Shown: piece after piece, positions 11,698 to 23,294 of the stretch | Position numbering within the stretch: position 1 is the first letter of the stretch | Layout of the letters: each line of letters begins with the position of its first letter | Assembly: GCA_030762935.1 (NCBI GenBank) | Contig: CM060890.1 | Coordinates: 62,126,765-62,190,764, forward strand | Direction of reading: 5' to 3' | Origin: Hymenopus coronatus | Lineage: Eukaryota; Arthropoda; Insecta; Mantodea; Hymenopodidae | DNA: 64,000 nt | The notes under the pieces: generated by a model | Told to the model about the DNA's origin: nothing | Database searches by the model: none | The model's input: the letters and a program-made list of their open reading frames with translations, nothing else | Program-made: the position numbers and the translations under genes

Positions 11698-12039
11698 TTA
11701 TTGTGGTAATTGAATCACACACATTACTAATAATTTAATGTACTTGCCACTAAGATACACAATTAACACAACACTTTACGCTTGAATCAGAACGTCACAC
11801 ACTAGCTAAACAATTGAATGAGTCACGACTGACTGCAATATTTGAAGCATCTTAAATGTTCACTTTTTGATTGACTGCCGGGCACTCGTCCCATATGCCA
11901 GGCTGAAATTTCTGATCGTCGAAGGTACGAGCTACTCCAAAAATGAAGCTTTCGGAGCTGTATTACTCAAACTGCAGAGAATGAACTTCGTTAGTTGTGT
12001 TTGTGCGCGCTATTGTTAAAAACGGTCTATCATAAAAAT

Positions 12040-12150
12040 ATCTGCGCCTAGCTGGCCAGGTAGATACCGCTACATGCTTAGTGGTAACCCTTGTTTGCTT
12101 CGAGCCCCGGTCACATTATTTTTGATTTTCTCAAAAAAAAAAAAAAAAAG
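12040..12150 (+). repeat. tRNA-like head followed by poly(A)
   Basis: It contains TAGCTGGCCAGGTAGATACC (box A-like) and GCTTCGAGCCCC (box B-like) at suitable spacing, then TTTTTGATTTTC and an A run at 12134-12149. It looks like the head of a short tRNA-derived SINE. The cloverleaf pairing is poor, so it is not a functional tRNA gene. Confidence 0.5.
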
Positions 12151-12354
12151 AATGAACTTTTCACAATTACGGCTGCTGTGGAATAAATGACATCTCGTTG
12201 AAATAACCAAGCCCAAATTGATTACTTTGAGGTAATTTTAAGTCAGAAATCTATCCTAAGTAAAGTAACATGAAATAAAATAATTCATTATCTGTAGAAG
12301 TAATATTTATACAAGGGGATCAGCTAAGGTTACAATGGGCAGGGAAACATTCGA

Positions 12355-12455
12355 GATATACCGTGAGTAGAACAAATTTGGAAAGATAGAAATAGATTTG
12401 AGCCACGATCTTCAGATTTTGGTCCTGACGCTCTAACCAATTGGGGTACTATGGC
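12355..12455 (-). repeat. tRNA-like SINE head
   Basis: On the minus strand, GTACCCCAATTGGTTAGAGC is a good box A. A weaker box B-like GTGGCTCAAATC follows about 35 bp later. The rest has no match elsewhere in the window that I can see. Confidence 0.5.
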
Positions 12456-12732
12456 AACATATCAACACAATATTAAATTCTTCGTAGTATTTATCCCAGC
12501 TATGATATAGAATTATTTAGTCCAACTTTCCTGCACACAGCATATGTGAAAGAACAATTAATTGCAATTAATAGACCTAATAGTTGGTTAACAATGAAGT
12601 CCGGAGTATAAAGCACTCATGACATTATGAGTCACAGCTAGGGTTATGTCATGTCAAAATTTATTTGAGATCTCCTTGTGTTTTACTGGAAAATGCGAGT
12701 AATTTGGGTAATTTAATGTCTGTCTGGTATAT

Positions 12733-12820
12733 TGCTATGATAGCTCAAATGGTTAGAGCAACCAGACGGAAACTGGAAAACCCCTGGTTCAAATTCCGGA
12801 TGACGTTGCATTTTCCGTCT
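12733..12820 (+). repeat. tRNA-like SINE head
   Basis: TAGCTCAAATGGTTAGAGCA (box A) is followed by CTGGTTCAAATTCCGG (box B) with an anticodon-like arm between. The 3' side (GACGTTGCATTTT) does not pair well with the 5' side as an acceptor stem, so I call it SINE-derived rather than a tRNA gene. Confidence 0.55.
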
Positions 12821-13252
12821 TTATAACAAAAAAAATAGTAATTAATGATAATTATTTTACGGTAAAATTACACTTTTACACTTCATCCAAGAGTATAACT
12901 TGCATTTATGAATCTAAAATATGCATTTATATGAATTATCAACCATTCCATAAATTATTTGCGAAAATACGACTTACAAAGTATGGAGTGGCGTACGAAA
13001 TACCGTATCATAAGGTTATTTATTTGTATTAAAGCATTGCAGATGCTACAACATTATTCAATATAGATTGGCAAAACATCATTAGTGATTAATGAGTTCA
13101 ATATGGCGGCAATCTTGACTCAAAAAATAATTAATTAAAGTTTTTGAGAACTACAAACATAGAAGTAATGGCATCAGTTTTTAAGATTAATGAAAATCAT
13201 CTAAATCAATCTACACTCAACGTTGTGAATGAGACCTGAAACTGATTCTTAA
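12821..13252. other. unassigned AT-rich DNA
   Basis: Nothing recognisable. Confidence 0.4.
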
Positions 13253-13345
13253 ATTTTTACTTTCTCTGCATCTACTATGTACATAGTGTATAAAGAAGGT
13301 ATTCCATTCCACCCAAAATTTCGATACCGAGATTACATAGAAGCC
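13253..13345 (-). repeat. A-element fragment, 3' terminus
   Basis: It carries the 3' end of the repeat on the minus strand: TTTACTTTCTCTGC, the palindrome CTATGTACATAG, and TTCCACCCAAAATTTCGATA. It stops after about 90 bp. Confidence 0.8.
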
Positions 13346-14828
13346 CTCAAATGGGGAAAGTAATTAATAAATATTTGAACTTAAATAGTTTTCTTGTCAC
13401 TCTCTATTAATCACAAACGTGAACGTTATTCTTCTCCCTCCCCCGCAAAAAAGATGTGTTTAGTAATCTTTTTGCAAACACGCTTTTCTTTCTTTCATTC
13501 TTTTTTCTTCTCTTCTTCTTTCTTTCATTTTTTCTTTCTTTCTCTGCCTCTTCCTTTTAACTCTACCTGTCTTTGTTTCTTTCTCTCTTTCTGTCTTCAA
13601 GAATAACCAGCCCTAATGCATTTGCCCAAAAAGTAACCATACTGAAATTGGTCAATCTTAAATTGAAACTCAAGTGTGTATATTATAAAATTATAAGAGA
13701 TATGATAGACCGCTCAGACTCAGTAAAGAAAGAGTTTTCGGTAAGCGAGCCACCGAGTCCGCGTGTTAGCTGATTGAAGAGTTAAAAGCGGGGTTTTCTA
13801 TGGGTTTTATTGAAAGTATAATATTATATTTAAAGTTTAATATTACAATAAAACTGCCTATAATCTTGATACAAATCAACCTCAACAGCAATAAAATTCC
13901 GCACATAGCATTCCGTGCACAACCGTAAGTTCCATCAGTGTGACTTTGCGAATTTCCTTAACCTATCTAATTCTATGCTTTCCGAGTTCTGAGAGCAGAA
14001 AACTTCCATTGACGCGAATTAGATTCGGAGCACCACAGTTGCTCATGGGTCAGATTGAGGTGGAGGAACATTTAAAGTTTGTACGGTGCATATTCATAAT
14101 AATTTTATGCAAGGGTGGACAGCAGTTATTAACAACTGATAAGTTTCTGAATTTAAATTTGAACGCATGCGCAAATCTGATCGGAAATAAATAAATATGC
14201 CAGAATTCACTTTAGAATAATTTACTATTTTTATACATATAAAGATACACATTTCAAATACAATTCCACTTTAAGTTGTGTATGAGTATATTGTATTTTA
14301 CTAACGAGCAATAGCCGCGCTCGATATTCTGCAGTTATTGCGGAAGATGATACAACTATACAATAATTTCTCTAACTACTTTTAAAAGACTTACTACGTT
14401 ATGAAAGAAAATACTGCAATACTATTGATCTGTACACTCTAGACACCACTTTAAGAAACCATTGTGCATTTGGCGCAATGCAATTTAAGAATGATATTTT
14501 TGTTACAAACATACTATGAGTAAAATTTACCACGAGTCTTGGGGAGTTAGGTTGGCGGCATAATAAAATTCATTAAAATGAAACCTACCAATATTAATAT
14601 GACGAATTGTTTTAGTATTTTAATCTATGATTATTTATCATGTTTACAAATTATAAATCTGCAGAACTCGCCTCTACAAAATCGTTTAATTATTAGTATT
14701 CACATACTTAAATTATAATTATTTAAAACATTTTGGTGGCACAAATCCCTAATTTTCTCCTTGTGAACATATTTACACTGAAATAATGACGAAATCATAC
14801 TAACCAATGCTCTAAAAATAGGGGAGAG
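13346..14828. other. unassigned DNA with a polypyrimidine tract
   Basis: A CT-rich tract at about 13485-13600 gives two low-complexity Ser/Phe-rich open frames that I do not regard as genes. The rest, including an 84-codon frame at 13940-14194, has no recognisable feature. Confidence 0.45.
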
Positions 14829-14992
14829 GGGAGAGTAAAATAATAAAAGCTTTAATTGCTTATTCTTCTGTGGCTCATATGGGATTAGTAATTGGGGGTT
14901 TAATAACATTAAATACTTGAGGATTTTATATAACTTTTGTTTTAATAATTGCTCATGGTTTATGTTCTTCAGGATTATTTTGTTTAGCTACT
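14829..14992 (+). pseudogene. nad4: nuclear mitochondrial insertion (NUMT) of nad4
   Basis: With the invertebrate mitochondrial code, frame GAG AGT AAA ATA ATA AAA GCT translates to ESKMMKALIAYSSVAHMG. It continues with LVIGGL, LNTWGFY and IAHGLCSSGLFCLA. These are hallmark residues of NADH dehydrogenase subunit 4, a membrane proton-pumping subunit of mitochondrial complex I. The Trp in NTWGFY is encoded by TGA and the Met residues by ATA, so nuclear decoding would stop. Only about 55 codons remain and similarity ends at 14990, where an Asn would be expected next. It is non-functional here. Confidence 0.9.
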
Positions 14993-15307
14993 TAAAAACT
15001 TGTTTGTGTACTTTAGTTTGTGTACCTACATAATCGTGAAGGTGTTTCTAGACCTCTTTAGAAAAGCATAAGTCATAATAGACCGTGTTTTTTGTGAAAG
15101 ACGCCATTTTGGGCGTATTTTGTAAGCTATAACCGAAGTATTTGTTTCTTCGAAGAACCATAGTTTGCCTGTTATGCTTCTTCGACTGAATACTAAACTT
15201 GGTCTTAAATTTATTATAAAGATTATGAATTATATCCAGACTTTAACATTTCTGCAAATCGTATTATAAAATACAAACTGACTAGGTTAAGTCTATGATC
15301 CATACAT
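14993..15307. other. unassigned DNA
   Basis: AT-rich sequence between the NUMT and the next A-element. Nothing recognised. Confidence 0.4.
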
Positions 15308-16385
15308 AAAACTCTAATGTGTTCCATTCACATGACTTTCTTTAGGTGCTGCACAAACAATTTTCCTATAAAATACTATTCTTTTATCTACGACATGCTA
15401 ATCAAGGTAAATATTAACAGAAATTGCCTTATTACCCGCTGCCTTGTAAGTAGAAGGGACATAAGGGAATACACTAGGCTAAAGTGAGAGTCTGGTCTTT
15501 TAAAACATGGTCCTACACATGTTAAACAACTGAAGTTCGGCTCGCTTTTCACGACCTCCAGCAAAACAAGAAAGGTGAAAGAAATCATCACTTCCCTTTG
15601 ATAAAAGTTAAAAGTAATTAAAAATTGAACCCGATAACGAGAAATATCTCAGAAACGGCCAGTTCTACATAAAAACGTATGGGACATAAAGTATGTGTTT
15701 TAACGAGATCTACAATTTTTGTGTAGTAAGATCCTGTAAAATTCTACAAAACTCATCCAGAATAAAGAGGTCTTCAGAGGCTATTCCCAGAAAATTCAAA
15801 ATATACAGTTTATTTGTGAAATAAATATCTTAAATATACGGTATTATAATCAAAATTGTTAAAGCCATTTTTTTAGAAAAACATAATTTTGAAAAATGTA
15901 AAGGATAGTATAGGGTGGGGGTAAGTTTTTGAAAATCTTCGTGTCGCAATCTTGGAACATACTAAACTTAAATACCAAGTTTGGCATTTAACGGTCTTAT
16001 CGTTTTTTCATATGCTGTTCACAGTCTCCCTCCGCATGTGGGATTTGTGGTGGACAAAGCGGTGCTGGGGCGGGTTTTCTCCGGGTACTCCGGTTTCCCT
16101 TGCCATCGCGTTCCACCGGTGATCCATCATCATTCATGTATCATCAGTGTCACTGCCTGCGGTACCTTAAGTAGTTAAAGCGGGCGTTAAACACTACCAA
16201 AAAAAAAAAAAAAGTCTCTCTCTGTCTCTCTCTAACACACATCACACACATCTTTTACTAATAATTTTATATCGTACCCAGACGATCTCAAAACATACAC
16301 TTCCGTTGAAATATCTACCTCGAATTTTTGGCTGAAATACAATACCTTCTCTACCCAGTATGTACAGGTACGTTGCTCAGTAGGA
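15308..16385 (+). repeat. A-element, near full length, with nested SINE-1
   Basis: The 5' end reads CTAATGTGTTCCATTCACAT. All internal blocks follow in order: CTTCAGAGGCTATTCCCAG, AATATACGGTATTATAATC and AAATACCAAGTTTGG. Near 16028 it is interrupted by SINE-1. It resumes at about 16213 with the ACACACATC region, CTCGAATTTTTGGC and ATACAATACCTTCTCTACCC. The terminal hairpin is decayed (CAGTATGTACAGGTACG). Without the SINE it is about 885 bp. Confidence 0.85.
16029..16212 (+). mobile_element. SINE-1 copy nested in an A-element
   Basis: It lacks the tRNA head and starts in the body (CCGCATGTGGGATTTGTGG), with GTGGACAAAGCGG, CTCCGGGTACTCCGGTTT and GCGGGCGTTAAACACTACC, then poly(A). AGTCTC is present on both sides (16023-16028 and 16213-16218), which fits a short target-site duplication. 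This SINE is therefore younger than the A-element that contains it. Confidence 0.85.
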
Positions 16386-16569
16386 AACATACTAATTTTA
16401 TACGGACTATATACAAGACAAAATAAAATCACTCGTAAGAACAGAACCTCGCACTATCTCTTCTCAATCGCTACCCAATGCTAGCAGCAACAAGAATTAT
16501 AACTGCAATAACCTAAAACTTTAATTTGAGATGACAAATTTGCAACATCCTGCATTGCACAAGCGGCAC

Positions 16570-16830
16570 GTAATTTACTCCAGTGGAAGTACTCTATAAG
16601 TGAGCTTGACTTCTCACCCGGAGGCCTGAGTTCGATTTCCAGCTGGGGCGGGGAATTTTTCTTTAACCGGAAGTATTCCCTATCCCCCATAGAGTCTGGA
16701 AGTGTGAATGTGAGAGCAAATGTGGTGTGTTTAATAATATGAAGTTTACAAAACCCTAATGTTCTGAACTTACAGTTTCACAAGTTAAATGAAGTTAAAG
16801 GGGGCTATACATATGAAACTAAAAATAAGA
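16570..16830 (+). mobile_element. SINE-3 copy
   Basis: Head remnant TGACTTCTCACCCGGAGGC with box B-like GAGTTCGATTTCCAGC. The body has GGGGAATTTTTCTTTAACCG and GAGTCTGGAAGTGTGAATG, and the tail has TTAAAGGGGGCTATACAT. The GT tract is reduced to a few repeats. Box A is decayed. Confidence 0.8.
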
Positions 16831-16989
16831 AATAATTAAAAACAAGCATCTGGCGCAAGCAATGGAAATATTATCTATATATTAAAAAGAGAATGAATGC
16901 TATTCATCAGGCAATTGTTAATACGCAGATGGTATGAAATGACACTATGAAAATAATTAATTTTAAAGTTAATATTTGCCAATATTTAT

Positions 16990-17856
16990 TCTTTGGGTTC
17001 TCTACACTTACTGTGTATATAGTGTATAGAGAAAATACTGCATTCCACCCAAAAATTCAATACTGAGATTCTACCGGAAATAGACGTTTTAGGGTCCCCT
17101 TAATTCAAAAGAGCTATTTTCAGAAAAAGGTCTGTGTGTGCGTGAACACGATAACTCAAAAACGAAAAGTCGATAAAGTACCAAACTTGGTGGTTAAGTT
17201 TACCTACTATCTTCCAGGGTTACGACACGAAGATTTTGAGAAAAATCCCCTCACCCCAAACTATCCTCTCTATGGAAAAATGTCCGTACATTTTGATTTT
17301 CTCAAAAATGGCTTTAACGATTTTGGTTAAAATACCTTATATTACACACTTATAAAATTTATAATTTGAACTTTCTGAGAATAGTCTCTAAAGACCTCTT
17401 TATTTTGAATGAATTTTATTGAATTTTGCATAACTGGTAAACCGTAAGAGATAGATAAAAGCTTACCACACAAAAAATTAAGATCACGTTAAAACGAACA
17501 ATTTATGCCATACACGCTTTTTTCGTGGAATTGACCATTTCTGAGATATTCCTTGTTATTTGTTTCAGATTCAAAATACTTCAAATTTTCTCACATGGAA
17601 AATGTTCTACTCTTGGCGCTACATAGAAATGGATTTCAACCTTGACAACCAGTTTTTTAAGAGATTTGACTATTGTTTTAGCCTAGTGTGTTTCCTATTT
17701 CCTTGCTACTTACAAGGAAGCAAGTAATGAGATAATCCCTGCTAATGTTTATCTCTATTATCATAAAATATATAGAAGAATAGGCTTTTTAACAATAATT
17801 TGTTACAGCGATGTGGAGAAAGTCATGGGAATGTAACTCATTAGATTTTTTATTCT
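16990..17856 (-). repeat. A-element, full length (best reference copy)
   Basis: The minus strand contains every block seen in other copies. The 5' end is ATCTAATGAGTTACATTCCC-like and the 3' end carries the palindromic region CACTATATACACAGTAAG. The internal blocks are CTTGCTTCCTTGTAAGTAG, AACCGTTTTTGAGAAAATCA-like, GTTTGGGGTGAGGGGATT and CCAAGTTTGGTACTTTATCG. Length is about 867 bp. Open frames are short (64 codons at 17136-17330) and are not shared between copies, so the repeat is non-coding. Confidence 0.9.
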
Positions 17857-20454
17857 AAAATTAGTAACAATGATTTTCAATCAGCCTATACGCTACAACT
17901 TTAAAGTATTCATTTTCTGGTGATTTGAAAATCTTCGCTGTTTCGCTCCCATCTACATACGATCCCACGTCATTACACACATGCATAGTAATTATGAGTA
18001 TTGTTTTCGAAAACTGCATTTGTGGAGAGTATATAGATTAAAAATATCTCTGTAGCTAAACCGATGCAATCACAGGAAAAGTGGTGTGAGTGCCAAAGCA
18101 TACTCGTAAAAGGAAATGGGCAATTGCGTGTATTTTTTGTAATCTCGAATTCGTTATTTTTGCCATTTTCCTTTGACCTCGATCCCAGCTCCATTAGTAG
18201 AAAGAGAAACAAACGAGCCATCACTGTCAATTTTGCCACGTTATTATACAATTTTATTCACGTCATTTGACGAACCAATTGCTGTACACCTATTGGTTTT
18301 ATTACTGTGTAATGACTCATTATACATTGAGCATTAAGTATATACTTAAAGTATTCTCTGTACTATAATCAAAGTATACTTTACATGTTTTAAAATAGGT
18401 ATTATTACTCGCTATTAAGGATATTTCATTTGTAGGCAGACTGTAAAGGTAAGTTCAGCTCAAGTTTTTTTTTTAATATGGATATTATAAATATATTGAA
18501 ATAAAACTATTCAAACAGAAAATTTCTCACGGACATTCTTTCGCAACTTCTCTTTACTGATTTAAGCAAACGCCTCTTTGGTTTCTTCTTTTGCTTATTA
18601 ATATAGCAAAATTTGTGAATATGGTTGATAAAGGAGGAGACAACCCATAAAGCTAGGCCTTAACACATCTCCACCTTTTGCTTTATTCCTTTCCTAATAC
18701 GCTTATTCTTTTCTTGATATCCTAGTTATAAGCTTTTTACCTCCTGTCACACTCTTCCCCTGTTTCACCGTCATCTTTTCTTCACTTCTAACCTTCCGCT
18801 GAGCCGAGGGGTTTTATTCACTATAACTGTCAGTAATTTATTTATTCATTTAATCCCTCAATGCTTAAGTGAATAAAGTGGTTCTCTTTTTCTATTTGTA
18901 AAAGCTTTGACACAAGAGAGGAGGACGGGAACACTGGGGAAAGCTTGAAAATGTGTTAAACACAGAATGCTAAATTCTTTGAAAATATGCATTTATTTAA
19001 TAGAATTTTAGTTATCAAATTTGATTTTGAAAAAAGAACAAGCATTAGTAATTAAGAGCAGTTCACGATACGTTATTTTCTTTTGATTTGAAAATACTCA
19101 CAAACATAAATAAATAAAATGAATGTATAAAGTTTTAAAAAGTCTTTATTAACTCAGAAAAATGTACAAATAGCAATATAAAGGTAGGTGCTTTTGACCA
19201 GGCTCAGAGACCCTCTGTTGCAAACCCCCAACCAATAACTAGGTTTCTCCGCCCAGTAATTACTCTAGCTTTTCAGCCAAGCTTAGCTTACATTGTCATG
19301 AAATGTTCTTTTCAATATTACACTTTAAACACTTCAAACCATAAGGATGAGCATGAAATTAATTTAGTTTGAAAGGAATGAAGTGCCAAAACAGGCCTTT
19401 ACTTATTTATGAAACAAGAACGGTCTCGTCCTTATTTAACAAAAGCGTAGGGTGGAAAATAACCACCTATTATTATGATTATTATTGCTATTATGATTAT
19501 TATTACTATTTTATTATCATTATTATTATCCAGATTCCATTTCTAACCCCAGGAAAGTTCATACTGTTGATCTCAATAGCGTTGCAAGCGACGAGTGCTT
19601 CAAACACAGCAGCTACTCGCAGACTCGGCCATCTCCGATAGATTCACTTGGAAATGGTCGTTTGTTAATTCGGCGCTTGCTGATCAACAGTGCTGCTGGT
19701 AGAATTATCCGGCGCAGACTACTCTGACCCAGCAAAATTTAGGCAATAAATAGCTCGACGGAGGGTGAAGAAGAGAGCGGAGAGCTGTAACAAGCCTGCC
19801 AACTTCTACGAAGCATGCCACAGGCAGAGACAGATGATACGTCTCTGATGGCCGTGGAAGCAACTGCCAGCACTTAACACTGATAGCGGACGTAGCCCTG
19901 GTGGCCCTAACAGAATTACCGTTACTCTTCCAATCACTTATACTTACAAGTAACTTAAATAGGCAGATAGTAAAATCTGTTTCTGATCTTACAAAACCCT
20001 AATTATATAACTGTCTTAACATTATTGGTCAAAAGCTTACTTATTCCTATTGTTCCAATTTCATTATAGATATTTTACAAAAAATACATTAAAATACTAG
20101 TAATATCACAAAAATACTGTTTTATGCATAGGGCGATTAGATATGCATAAAACGTTAAGAAGCAACATCAGCCTAACAATCTCAGCTGAGATGAAAACAC
20201 AAAATGGATAATAGAAAACAAAATGCAGAGCAGAAAATAGCAAATATTACAAAAATGAAATTTAAGCTGTTAATGATATACTTTTCCCAATTTGAATATT
20301 TCTCAAGCCTTAATAAATTTATACAGTTCAAGAGAGGAAGATTATTCAGACGTTTACAAAATAGCTTTATTATCAATTACATAAAACACAAATAATCCAT
20401 TCATTCACTTTAATTATTTTCTGATCATGTAAAGATAATCAAATTTCGATGCCA
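17857..20454. other. unassigned DNA
   Basis: No gene was recognised. A degenerate (ATT)n/(ATG)n tract lies at about 19463-19535. The following 19540-19920 stretch is richer in G+C and non-repetitive within this window, and it lacks any motif I know. Confidence 0.4.
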
Positions 20455-20625
20455 TGTTTAAAGATTTGACCTAGTGCATTCTCCTATTTTTCCTGTATAC
20501 TTACAAGGTAATAAGTAATGCGATACTTCTATTAATGTATATCTAGATTCGCATAAATTAGGTGGAAGAATACGCTGTTGCAGAATAGGTACAAGAGGTC
20601 ACGTGAAAGGAGCGCACCAAAATAT
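20455..20625 (-). repeat. A-element fragment, 5' region
   Basis: The minus-strand order matches the 5' quarter of the repeat: TTACTTGTTACCTTGTAAG-like, and the segment equivalent to TCACATGACTTTCTCTA reads TTCACGTGACCTCTTGTAC. The ATCTGATGTG end is replaced. Confidence 0.65.
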
Positions 20626-21399
20626 TATATTTATTATGGCGCTAAAACAATTTCAGGAGATAAGACGTTCGCACAATACCTGAGGTTTTTTTTAATGTTA
20701 AAAAACAAAATTGTATAATTAATCATAAAATTACCACATTGCTGTTCCATAAACTAAGCTCTTTTATGAATGCCCTCTAAAGCATTGCTCTATTTAATTT
20801 CACAAAAAAAAAAAATTGAACAATGCCTTACGGTCCACTTGAAATGGTCATTTGTTTTTCAGCTTTTATGCGCACCGTGACAAAAGCGTGTTTTTATATC
20901 CTCTGGGGTAAATCTCGCATTGACTTGCAGTGAAATATTTGATGCTCGCTATACAGGCAGCACGCCAAACGGATGTAAATTATATGCGGTGTTTACCGCG
21001 GCATGTCACATTCTTGACGTTAATAGACGCTTTATACGCTCTGTGTACACTTGATTTAAAGTGGCGTTGTGTTTGCCCTTCGCTGTGAATAACTGTGGTT
21101 ACACATCCATAGCGTAACATGGCCGAAAACGCTTCTCAAATACTTCATCGCTTGCTGTCACATCATTTGTACCTCCAGTGTGACCAATAGGTACAGACTG
21201 TAAACGTGGTCCCAGTAGCGAGAGATACTTTAAATTAATGTTACACACCAAATTAGCCTCGCACCTTAAGGTTTATTATATTTATCCTTAATATAATAAT
21301 TTAACGAAAATATTTTTACTTAAATTAAAATTTAAGTATGAGTAATCTTTTTATAGAAAGATAAAATTAGGGTTAGACATAGATGGGGCCGGCCCCCAG
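20626..21399. other. unassigned DNA
   Basis: Nothing recognised. Confidence 0.4.
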
Positions 21400-21590
21400 A
21401 CAGAGTCTGTGGAGGATCCTCGAACTTCCTCGGCATCTACCACAAATTGACATAATTGTATAGTATTCTAATGTTGGCTGCACTGTTAGGTGAGATATCT
21501 TAGTGGTAATATGTGTACAAAATGCTAATAAAGGTGTGAAAGTTGAAGTTAGCTTGTACATCATTCACTGCTACCACGACACGCTTTTGT
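21400..21590 (+). repeat. repeat C, copy 1
   Basis: It shares with 22197-22385 the blocks CAAATTGACATAATTGTATA, TATTCTAATGTTGGCT and GTGAAAGTTGAAGTT, ending near ATTCACTGCTACCACGA. The two copies are in direct orientation about 800 bp apart. No terminal motif or coding frame was found. Confidence 0.8.
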
Positions 21591-22196
21591 GGTGTATGAG
21601 TATTTTCTTCGAAACGTAAACATTTATGAAGGATTTTGTTATTATGTTATATTACATAGTATTAATAAATGAATAATTATGCAGGATCCTTTAGTGGTCC
21701 TCACATAAGATGGACAATGTTCTGTGATACGCTGTGTAAGGAAAACTGAGACAACTAAGCATTGATGAGGAAGAACAAAATACGTTGTTGATTAGTACTA
21801 AAGACGCCTTAAACTCCAGATCGCTTACTCAAGGAGAATACCAACACTTTTGACACCATCTTATTTCTTGAATGGGGATAAGCAATGCCATTCAGTCAAG
21901 CAGCAATTCCAACAAACTCTCCTTTGGATACATTCTGCAGACATAAGCAAAAAAACAGCTGAGTACTTCTGGTGACTCTGGACAAAAGTGTGTGTTCTAG
22001 AAAGAAATGCGAAGCTTCTACACCGTATGCAGTCCGCAAGTTAAACCCAAAGAGCTGAAGGTAGCGTATTATAATGTTTTGTTAAAGAAGGACCATGTTT
22101 CAGGTCTTATGTGGAAGCACCGAACTTCCTAACGGTCACAAGTCGCCAGATCTATCCAATTGGACGTCCATCTGGAGATTGGGATGGATCAAACTG
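21591..22196. other. spacer between the two repeat C copies
   Basis: No recognised gene. If both copies were target-flanking or terminal repeats, this would be the internal segment, but no protein motif is visible in any frame I checked. Confidence 0.4.
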
Positions 22197-22385
22197 GGGA
22201 GGATGTGGAGAATCCTGTAACTTTCACCCCATCTATGACAAATTGACATAATTGTATAATATTCTAATGTTGGCTACACAGTTTAGAGAGATACGTTAGC
22301 GGTAAGATCTATACAATATGCTATTCCAATACAGTTGTGAAAGTTGAAGTTTTAGAAGTGTACGTCATTTATTGCTACCACCAGA
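22197..22385 (+). repeat. repeat C, copy 2
   Basis: Direct copy of 21400-21590 with scattered substitutions and small indels. It ends ATTGCTACCACCAGACAG. Confidence 0.8.
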
Positions 22386-22839
22386 CAGGATCCCGCCAGA
22401 GACGTCACTTAGGTGACTTGTGGCCCTTAGCCGCTTATATGATCCCAGGAAGGGAGGAATAATGGGAGAGACCGGAAGTGCGACCGGATCCGTATGTCGA
22501 TGGGCAATAGCATTGATAGAATGCCTATCAGTTACATTTGGACGCCGAATCGGTTCCGACACCACCCTACTCAGAAACCTCTGACCCCCACTCCGGCGTG
22601 CACCCAGATGGAGCCCTCAAATCGTAGGATGAATCCTAACCGAATGATCCCAAATGTGACGTCAGCATACCCTTTTCAATGCGCAAATCACCATCCAGGG
22701 ACAAACCGCCCCTCGTCCTTCAACCCTGAAAGAAATGGTGAGAATTGGAAATGATGGACCGAAAAAATTGGGGAATGTAACGAACCTAATGAGCAATTGC
22801 CTGGCGACCCTGGAAACACCCTGAAGAACCCCTTATGTT
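22386..22839. other. G+C-richer unassigned segment
   Basis: Base composition differs from the surroundings. Frames on both strands (66 codons minus, 86 codons plus) are short and lack motifs. Possibly the body of an unrecognised SINE or element. Confidence 0.35.
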
Positions 22840-22920
22840 AGGTAGGCCGTCCACAGGGATCGAACCTTGGACTCCCCTAATGTGGGCAACAAATGAAACC
22901 CCCTAACTCATCCCGCACGG
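22840..22920 (-). repeat. tRNA-like fragment
   Basis: On the minus strand, AAGGTTCGATCCCTG looks like box B and is preceded by a GTTAGGGGGTTTCATT stretch at tRNA-like spacing. Box A is weak. Confidence 0.4.
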
Positions 22921-23290
22921 TTATGGAAAGGCAGAGTAAGACTGAAAAATTTAATGCCATAACCGGACCTTTGTCCAGTCATTCTAACAATTGAGCTATC
23001 TTGGGAAGGTGCCGACATGGCATTTTTTTTCGGTAGTGTTTAACGCCCGCTTTAACTACTAATGGCACCGCAGGCGGTGACAATGATGATACATGATTGA
23101 TGCTGGAGCACCAGTGGAATGCGATGGCGGGGGAAACCGGAGTACCCGGAGAAAACCCGCCCAGTGCCGCTTTGTCCACCACAAATCTCACATGCGGTCG
23201 CTTGGGATCGAACCCCGGCCGTCTAGGTGAGAGGCGAGTGGTCTAACCACTCGGCCACGGCGCGGCCCCAACATGGCATTAAATTACCTA
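22921..23290 (-). mobile_element. SINE-5 copy (tRNA-derived), split by SINE-1
   Basis: The minus-strand head reads AGATAGCTCAATTGTTAGAA (box A-like) and GGTCCGGTTATGGCATT, then TTTTTCAGTCTTACTCTGCC of the body. Sequence upstream of the head (ATTTAATGCCATGT) is separated from it by the SINE-1 insertion at 23024-23270. The related copies at 61685-62028 share the CAGTCTGACTCTACCC body. Confidence 0.7.
23024..23270 (-). mobile_element. SINE-1 copy, full length, nested in SINE-5
   Basis: The minus strand reads GTGGCCGAGTGGTTAGACC (box A) and CGGGGTTCGATCCC (box B). The body follows with CACAAATCTC complement, CTCCGGGTACTCCGGTTT and GCGGGCGTTAAACACTACC, then a short A run. It is flanked by the 9-bp direct repeat ACATGGCAT (23015-23023 and 23271-23279), the target-site duplication. 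This is the most complete SINE-1 copy in the window. The head resembles a Ser or Leu type tRNA but has no long variable arm I can fold with confidence. Confidence 0.92.
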
Positions 23291-23294
23291 ACTG

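Noticed and set aside
13394..13606. 70-codon Ser/Phe-rich frame
   Set aside because: It is low complexity and arises from a polypyrimidine tract.
14700..14909. 69-codon minus-strand frame over the NUMT
   Set aside because: It is antisense to the nad4 fragment, which is clearly the source of the sequence.
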